DNA from: Amoebophrya sp. A120
Taxonomy: Eukaryota > Sar > Dinophyceae > Syndiniales > Amoebophryaceae
DNA: 21,514 nucleotides
Reading direction: 5' to 3'
Assembly (NCBI GenBank): GCA_905178155.1
Contig: CAJINV010000031.1
Location: forward strand, 133,505 to 155,018
Within the stretch, counting starts at the first letter, position 1, and the number at the start of each line of letters is the position of its first letter. A program made the position numbers and the translations under genes. The notes under the pieces were generated by a model. It was not told where the DNA came from and did no database searches. It saw nothing but the letters and a program-made list of their open reading frames with translations. Positions 17,501 through 21,514 of the stretch are shown piece by piece.

Positions 17501-19956
17501 AATGTGCCTGGGCCTGGAAATATGCAAACCTGTGATGCAGATTAACAGGCAGAAATCAAATCTGTGTTGCATAAGCATAGTCAACAAAAAGTGTTTTCTT
17601 TTATTTACCTCCGGAAAAAGGCATTTTCGATGCAGGCTAGGCGTGGAGAAGCCTCCGCGGATCTTGACATGCTCTGTCTGCATTTCAGGACTTGTATGGA
17701 GACGGAGGTGAAAGGAAATGCATGACAAAAAATAATATTCTAAAACTATCTACTGCTGCATGATTCTTGCAGACCCAGACGTCTTTGGATGTGATATGAG
17801 ATCTGGAAAAAACGTTGGCTTCGACGAATAGTGTGCCCATCGCGAGCCACACCTACCACAATCTCCAAGCCTCGGCACGGTCCGAGGATTTTGTGAAGAC
17901 GCACATGAAGACCGCACTGAAGGTCGGCAAGGACGACAAGCGCGCCTCGACGGACGCGCGCGCGTCGCTGGGCGACGCGAAGGCGGGCAATGTCGGCAGC
18001 GGGTTTCCGTTTAACGGAAAGGCGGTCGGACTGGACTTCTGGCGCAATTCTATCGTAGAGAAAACCACACCCACGCTGCATTTGTAATGCGATGCTCATG
18101 TTATGTATGTCTGTAGAACGAAGATACCAACAGCGCAAATCTTCTTGGCCCCTTTCTGACACCATCTGCGCGGTATCTGAATATTGTCGCTTTATTCTTG
18201 CCAAAAACAACAGTACCTTCCTTCCTTTTCTTTTGTGGCAGGTGTGCTTTTCTCTTGAATAAAGCCGTTTGAAACCTTCGCGAGCACTGGCGAGCGCGAC
18301 AAGCAGGGGAAAAGTCACAAGGACCGTCTGGGGCAGTTTCGCGCCTACATCTACCACGAGCAGTATCTCGGAGAAAAGCTTAGCATAGTAAGTAATGCTG
18401 TCTATTCGAGCATCGCAACAATAGACGCGCAAGAAGTACAACTAGATGCTCGCATTTGTCCAATGCCACTGCTTCGGCTATATCATGCTAGATTGAGGCG
18501 CTTGTTGCGATACTCGGGCACGTACTTACAACTGCGCTGGTTTTCTTTCTCGGGATAAGAAAATCGTCAACGACGCGGCCAAATCGAAGCCGGCTCTGTG
18601 TGACGAACCCTCTGTCGTGTCGACTAACAACCTCCCGACGAGGTCCAAGGTCGGGTGCAGTGAGTTGAGTAATTGAGATCGGGAATTTTTCTATACACCC
18701 TTCTAGTAACAGCTCTGCTGTTGGCAGCGCTATACACACTTCTACCAAATGAAACAGCAGCTCTAATATTTACACTATCCATACGCTATGACTACTTCAC
18801 CGCTACATACATCTCCATCTTCTAGTTCTAGCATAAGCATATTACAATGAATATGAATTTATGAAACAGTATACGACCGTGGGAGGATCTCAGCGAGTCA
18901 TTGGAAGATGATTTTTTGATTCTCGAACAACGCGCCAATGATACAGGTGGGGACTACTTTATCACATTCAGGAAAAAAGAAAAACATGGCTCATTTCCAG
19001 TCTTTTTACTTCTTCTCTCGTATTGTGTTAAGAGTATGCTCTTCCTTCGTTGCAGCAGACATAACTTGACGACAACTGTGCGACGGCCAACGGTGGTAGA
19101 GAATCAGAGTTGTATGTTGCGATTATATAGTAGTATATCTATTACACAAGATGGTAGACGGTTCGTCAGGAGCAAACACACCGAAGAACATGCGTCAGCT
19201 TTGACGTACGAAGAAAAGGAATGAGTAGACGAAGCTAAAATACCATTACAAATATAAATTCAACGCGTTATACTTTAAGTCACCAGCACAGCATTTTTTA
19301 GCGAAACTATTTTGCACCTAGCTCAAATGTTATAGCGTCACTTCACCTAGGTCAAGAAATGATGTACATCACGACCCCCGTCAACATTTTACGCAGCTCA
19401 AACAATACATTAGCGCGGTTCATGAGTTCTCACGGAAATTTTCGTCCGGTCCAGGCGTACCAGTATCAGAGCAGTCACGGTGCGGGCGCTGATCTGAAGA
19501 AAATAAGTAGCAACGTGTACAAGTCTCCGTTAAGGAGAGAGACCGGAGTAGTCTATTCTATTCGCAATCTCGATTTTCCTTCCTTACTTGTACTGCTGGA
19601 ACAAAAGATTGCGCAAGCAGGAGTCCCAGAGACAGGTCACCGGCTGAATTTTTTCGTAGATTGAGACGGCAGCCCAGCGACTCTTTGAAAGTGTAAATGA
19701 TCCCATGAACGAAATGAAGATCGCCAAGGAGCACGATTGGTGGTTTAGGTGATGCATTTCTTCTGCGCGCAGGCTCTGTTCCGCTGTCGGCATTTCGAAT
19801 AGTTGAAATTCGTGACTTTTGGTCGCACAGCATTTCAGATTGTTTGGCATGATGGCGACCCATCTCTCTGAGCGAAAAGTGCAGGGGGTGAGCGGAAAAC
19901 GAACGGACCAAACTTACGAGGCACTGCTGCAGCAACTGGAAGAAAAACATGAGTAG
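11575..19956 (+). CDS. Multi-exon protein kinase, about 880 residues
   Basis: Exons placed by frame and splice phase: 11575-12114, 12331-12652, 12931-13049, 14795-14966, 15886-about 16115, about 16447-16518, 16728-16896, 17305-17487, 17801-18054, 18265-18387, 18560-18654, 18870-18946, about 19351-19456, 19666-19748, 19839-19956 (TAG). The N-terminus is Lys-rich (1-50). Kinase landmarks are GVLKVID (K122, beta 3), LYLELEDGGSL hinge, HRDLKPANL (D260), LDFGSS (D392), GTQGY near 411-415, and SDDCKAAGQILFEFF as helix F. No APE is seen. About 115 extra residues lie between HRD and DFG. After the kinase domain come charged helical exons with no known domain, ending in a coiled-coil-like tail (YEALLQQLEEKHE). 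Introns 2 and 5 and the join after 18946 are uncertain. The kinase call is firm; the subfamily and substrate are unknown. Confidence 0.8.
12115..12330 (+). other. Intron 1 of the kinase gene, GT-AG
   Basis: It starts GTAAGTAAG and ends TATTCTTCAG, 216 bp, phase 0. The frame passes from SPAR into ETAVFCTF. I see no strong terminal inverted repeats. Confidence 0.8.
12653..12930 (+). mobile_element. Introner forming intron 2
   Basis: The outer repeats are TATGCATTACAAATATGTCT (from 12654) and, inverted, TATGGAATGCAATATATGTC (ending 12926). TTCC flanks both sides (12649-12652 and 12927-12930), like a 4-bp target duplication. Internal words CTGTGTTGCA (12734) and CTGTGATGC (12827) recur in introns 5 and 8. 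Removing the element plus one TTCC gives a continuous frame, AISF-QTLVEKEYLRF. That removal begins GT but ends CC. The nearest AG (12931-12932) paired with this GT breaks the frame. Confidence 0.7.
13050..14794 (+). other. Intron 3, 1745 bp, GT-AG
   Basis: GTACAATTT to AAAACGCAG, phase 0, joining GGFVE to IITADVHY. It is much longer than the other introns. It holds short direct repeats (ATATCCTGCTTTA near 13284 and 13330; CGTGGTTGTGC near 13471 and 13497), a possible structured RNA at 13563-13712, and two related segments containing GGTGAACTCTTC (near 13965 and 14090). No in-frame internal exon is needed. Confidence 0.75.
13563..13712 (+). ncRNA. Candidate structured RNA inside intron 3
   Basis: Three nested perfect helices are visible. 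TGCGCGG (13563-13569) pairs with CCGCGCA (13706-13712). CCCTGCGC (13582-13589) pairs with GCGCAGGG (13625-13632). GCAGCC (13605-13610) pairs with GGCTGC (13615-13620) across the loop CTAT. GGAAAGTCC (13571-13579) looks like the first conserved region of RNase P RNA, and AACAG follows the inner hairpin, but the matching 3' conserved region is not clear. The class is not established. Confidence 0.25.
14967..15885 (+). other. Intron 4, 919 bp, GT-AG, with GC-rich repeats
   Basis: GTACTTGCATG to ATTGTTGCAG, phase 1. A split Gly codon joins KATV-G-AGIKVLDFG. The middle (about 15100-15700) is GC-rich and open in several frames on both strands, unlike a coding exon. Confidence 0.8.
15282..15514. repeat. 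Direct and inverted 19-mers in intron 4
   Basis: AATCCGCATGGTATGGGCC (15282-15300) recurs with one change at 15437-15455, followed in both cases by a pyrimidine/purine stretch rich in GGCCC and GGGCTC. An inverted, shorter version (gggccatagcacgc) is at 15501-15514. This may be an old repetitive element inside the intron. Confidence 0.6.
16108..16446 (+). mobile_element. Introner forming intron 5
   Basis: GCAAATATGTCTAGGTCTG (16116-16134) and the inverse of 16416-16434 match at 17 of 19 bases. CTGTGTTGCA (16179), CTGTGATGC (16334) and CATTACAAAT (16391) are inside. The downstream exon text is KRMFERIEKPLWRIL in the frame of AAA 16447. No GT donor gives that frame with the AG at 16445-16446. 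A GC donor at 16116, the first base of the terminal repeat, does (GC-AG, 331 bp). A GC at 16098 also fits. Confidence 0.7.
16519..16727 (+). other. Intron 6, GT-AG
   Basis: GTACTACGG to CCTCCACAG, 209 bp, phase 0, joining INWVPK to DKNAMEAL. It has a pyrimidine-rich interior and no clear terminal repeats. Confidence 0.8.
16897..17304 (+). other. Intron 7, GT-AG
   Basis: GTAAGTAAG to AAATTACCAG, 408 bp, phase 1. A split Asp codon joins ERKG-G to D-VMMRIVTG. It contains the 12-base palindrome AAGCACGTGCTT (16956-16967). No terminal repeats were recognised. Confidence 0.8.
17488..17800 (+). mobile_element. Introner forming intron 8, GT-AG
   Basis: The intron is almost exactly the element: it starts GTATGCCGTTGCAAATG and ends TTTGGATGTGATATGAG, phase 1, 313 bp. 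Its repeats TGCAAATGTGCCTGGGCCTG (17497-17516) and the inverse of 17770-17789 agree at 14 of 20 bases. TGCAGACCCAGAC near its 3' end is identical to the 3' end of intron 5. CTGTGATGC (17530) and CTGTGTTGCA (17562) are inside, in the opposite order to introns 2 and 5. Confidence 0.75.
18055..18264 (+). mobile_element. Introner forming intron 9, different terminal repeats
   Basis: A GT-AG intron of 210 bp, phase 0, joins FWRNSI to PFETFAS. AGAGAAAACCACACC (18057-18071) and the inverse of 18241-18255 match at 14 of 15 bases. These ends are unrelated to those of introns 2, 5 and 8, yet the element contains CATTACAAAT on the minus strand (18080-18089). Confidence 0.75.
18388..18559 (+). mobile_element. 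Introner-like intron 10, third terminal-repeat type
   Basis: A GT-AG intron of 172 bp, phase 0. GTAAGTA at the 5' end is inverted as TACTTAC at 18523-18529. CGAGCATCGCAACAA (18407-18421) is inverted at 18502-18516 with one mismatch. The 5' splice site is thus part of the inverted repeat, and an extra 30 bases run on to the acceptor GGGATAAG. Confidence 0.65.
18655..18869 (+). other. Intron 11, donor uncertain
   Basis: The acceptor GAAACAG (18867-18869) is forced by an upstream stop and needs phase 2. GT at 18655 or 18643 fits that phase; the better-looking GTGAGT at 18660 does not. A direct repeat CTATACACcCTTCTA / CTATACACaCTTCTA (18691 and 18730) lies inside. Confidence 0.55.
18947..19350 (+). 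other. Unresolved intron region after exon 12
   Basis: Exon 12 ends in phase 1 (ANDTG, donor GTGGGG). The next likely exon (SRNDVHHDPRQHF and on) needs phase 2, so a small exon or another donor is missing here. A candidate piece after TTGCAG at 19055 has a suitable length but hits TGA in the required frame. CATTACAAAT at 19244-19253 indicates introner-family sequence. Confidence 0.4.
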
Positions 19957-20870
19957 AACAACTATTGCCCGGTTCGTTGTCTCGTGAATGCAGCAGCCCT
20001 CTTTTCTGTCAGGCCAACTGCTATCATATGACCGGCGTAGACATGAGCAGGAGAAAGAGTGAACATTGGGAAAAGATCAGCTGCGCATAGCAAAATGCGT
20101 CCTTGTTCCTCAGCCTAGAAGGTGTCACATACTTCACCGGGAGATACTGCGTGTCGTCATGCTAGGCGGGACTGTAGGGCGCAAAAAAAAATGCTGATGA
20201 GACAAGATGTCGTTGCCCGAGCACTTGCACTTAGCTTCTTTCCGTCAGAGCCACGAAGGGACGACGAGACGGGGTCCGAGGGATGGAACATCGCGCAGAG
20301 CGAGTCCGTCTTCTGGCAGAAATTCGCCTTCTTCTTGCGGTTGCCGCTATTGCGTCTGCCGCGAGTTTCTCGCCGCAGAAGGACGGCATTGGGATGCCTC
20401 AATCTGAATGAAAGGGGACAACACCGACCACAAAACGCGTCATAGCGCTCCGACACTGACCTCAGTGTTGCTGTCTATCGGCTGCCAAGACTGAAGCGCG
20501 ATCGGAAAAAATCGGCACGGGCTATCGATCAGTGGTTTATATCGCCTATTACTTGTATCAAAGCAGGGTATTGGTATTGGAAATGGATGTGGTATCCGCA
20601 AAAAAAGCTGTCTCCCCCTTCTCATACCCCTTCCAGACCAAGCAATTCAAAGTCGCTCAGCATGAAAAGCAAAACCGGTGACAGGTCCGACACAAGACAA
20701 AGACATATGAAAGATGGGCCTCATGCATATCGAGCATGACATACAACAAAAACTTCCCCAAGGAGTCTGCGCATTGCAAGTTCAGACTGAGATACTATAT
20801 ATGTTCTTGCGATAAGCGCAAGCCTAGCCGACGCCGCCTACAGAAAGCCACCCGACCTCGTCTTCCGAAT
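19957..20870. other. Spacer after the kinase gene
   Basis: No convincing gene is seen apart from the weak short frame at 20283. No introner words or strong repeats were seen before the satellite begins at 20871. Confidence 0.5.
20283..20411 (+). CDS. Possible short exon or ORF with hydrophobic N-terminus
   Basis: A 42-residue frame begins MEHRAERVRLLAEI and continues LLLAVAAIASAASFSP, which resembles a signal peptide or a small membrane anchor, then ends at TGA. An AG just upstream (ACTTAG, 20231-20236) could be an acceptor extending it. A competing frame of 107 residues covers the same bases. Nothing else supports a gene here. Confidence 0.2.
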   Translation: MEHRAERVRLLAEIRLLLAVAAIASAASFSPQKDGIGMPQSE

Positions 20871-21514
20871 CGATCGGAGGCGGCAGACGTTTTCCGAAGG
20901 GGTTCCCCACTTCCTCCAAACTCGGCGGACCAGGCTGGCAAAAGTGGGAACGTTTCGGGGACCTAGACAGGCTCGAAAGCCGCCGCGAAAACCTAAGAAG
21001 ACCCGGGGGCGGCAAGGTGGCCCCTTTTCACAGGCCAAACAGGCTCGGGACCGATCGGAGGCGGCGGCCGTTTTCTGGGTGGGCTCCCCACTTCCTTCCA
21101 ACTCGGCGGACCAGGTTGGCAAAATTGGAAAAGTCCCGGAGACCTAGACAGGCCCTGAAGCCACCACGAAAACCTGAAAAGCCCCGGGGATGGCAAGGCG
21201 GCCCCGTTTTGTAGGCAAAACAGGCTCGGGGCCGACCGGAGGCGGATGGCGGCCGTTTTCTGGTTGGGCCCCCCACTTCCTCCCAACTCGGCGGACCAGG
21301 TTGGCAAAATTGGAAAAGTCCCGGGGACCTGAACAGGCTCGAAAGCCACCGAGAAAACCTAAAAAGCCCCGGGGATGGCAAGACGGCCCCTGTTTACAGG
21401 TGAGACAGGCTCTGAACCGATCGGAGCTGGCGGCCGTTTTCTGGGTGGGCTGGCTCCCCACTTCCTCCCAACTCGGCGGACCAGGTTGGCAAAAGTGGAA
21501 AAGTTCCGGGGACC
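20871..21514. repeat. GC-rich satellite, unit about 181 bp, runs off the window
   Basis: Units begin CGATCGGAGGCGG or variants at 20871, 21052, 21233 and 21418, spaced 181, 181 and 185. Each has CCCCACTTCCT, then AACTCGGCGGACCAGG, TGGCAAAA, GGGGACCT and GGCAAGGCGGCCCC-type text. The last copy is cut by the window end. Because 181 is not a multiple of three, the long frames across it shift from unit to unit and are not genes. Confidence 0.9.

Noticed and set aside
18660-18665. GTGAGT as donor of intron 11
   Set aside because: Best-looking donor, but its phase does not fit the only possible acceptor at 18868-18869.
20838-21461. Several 60-118-residue frames
   Set aside because: They cross the 181-bp satellite and change frame with each unit.

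Overview
The window is nuclear DNA of a eukaryote, most likely a dinoflagellate-lineage alveolate. The closest profile may be a compact syndinian of the Amoebophrya type, but that is inference. The reasons are: all five supported genes lie on the + strand; three of them have long uninterrupted reading frames with GC-rich third positions; a Lys/Ser/Ala-rich protein carries repeated AMKK/AMKR motifs; and one gene is cut by many introns that look like recently inserted, inverted-repeat-ended elements (introners). No bacterial operon signals, tRNA, rRNA or CRISPR array were seen.

Layout. 1-600: a minisatellite next to a perfect 22-bp hairpin. 657-1409: a small Cys/His-rich protein with one CCCH-like zinc finger. 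1410-3582: AT-rich spacer. 3583-5277: a 564-residue basic, low-complexity, probably nuclear protein with a SUMO-interaction-like motif. 5574-7412: a 612-residue protein I do not recognise. 7675-8166: the C-terminal part of an aldo-keto reductase fold. Its start codons lie in an introner-like terminal repeat, and its stop codon touches a 316-bp inverted-repeat element (8166-8481). 8512-11574: AT-rich spacer with diverged repeats and a 78-bp tandem duplication.

11575-19956: one large gene of about 15 exons for an unusual protein kinase of about 880 residues. The exons were placed by reading frame and splice phase. It has a beta-3 lysine, HRDLKPAN and LDFG, but about 115 extra residues lie between the catalytic loop and DFG, and no APE motif is visible. 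Its introns hold at least three kinds of inverted-repeat element. A 10-base word, CATTACAAAT, occurs exactly five times in the window, always in introns or in the 316-bp element. Most introns are GT-AG, but introns 2 and 5 cannot be spliced GT-AG in frame. Intron 3 (1.7 kb) holds a possible structured RNA.

19957-20870 has no convincing gene. From 20871 to the window end lies a GC-rich satellite of about 181 bp per unit.

The most interesting system here is the introner family: mobile elements that appear to become introns, bring splice sites in their own terminal repeats, and in the aldo-keto reductase fragment appear to supply start and stop codons.
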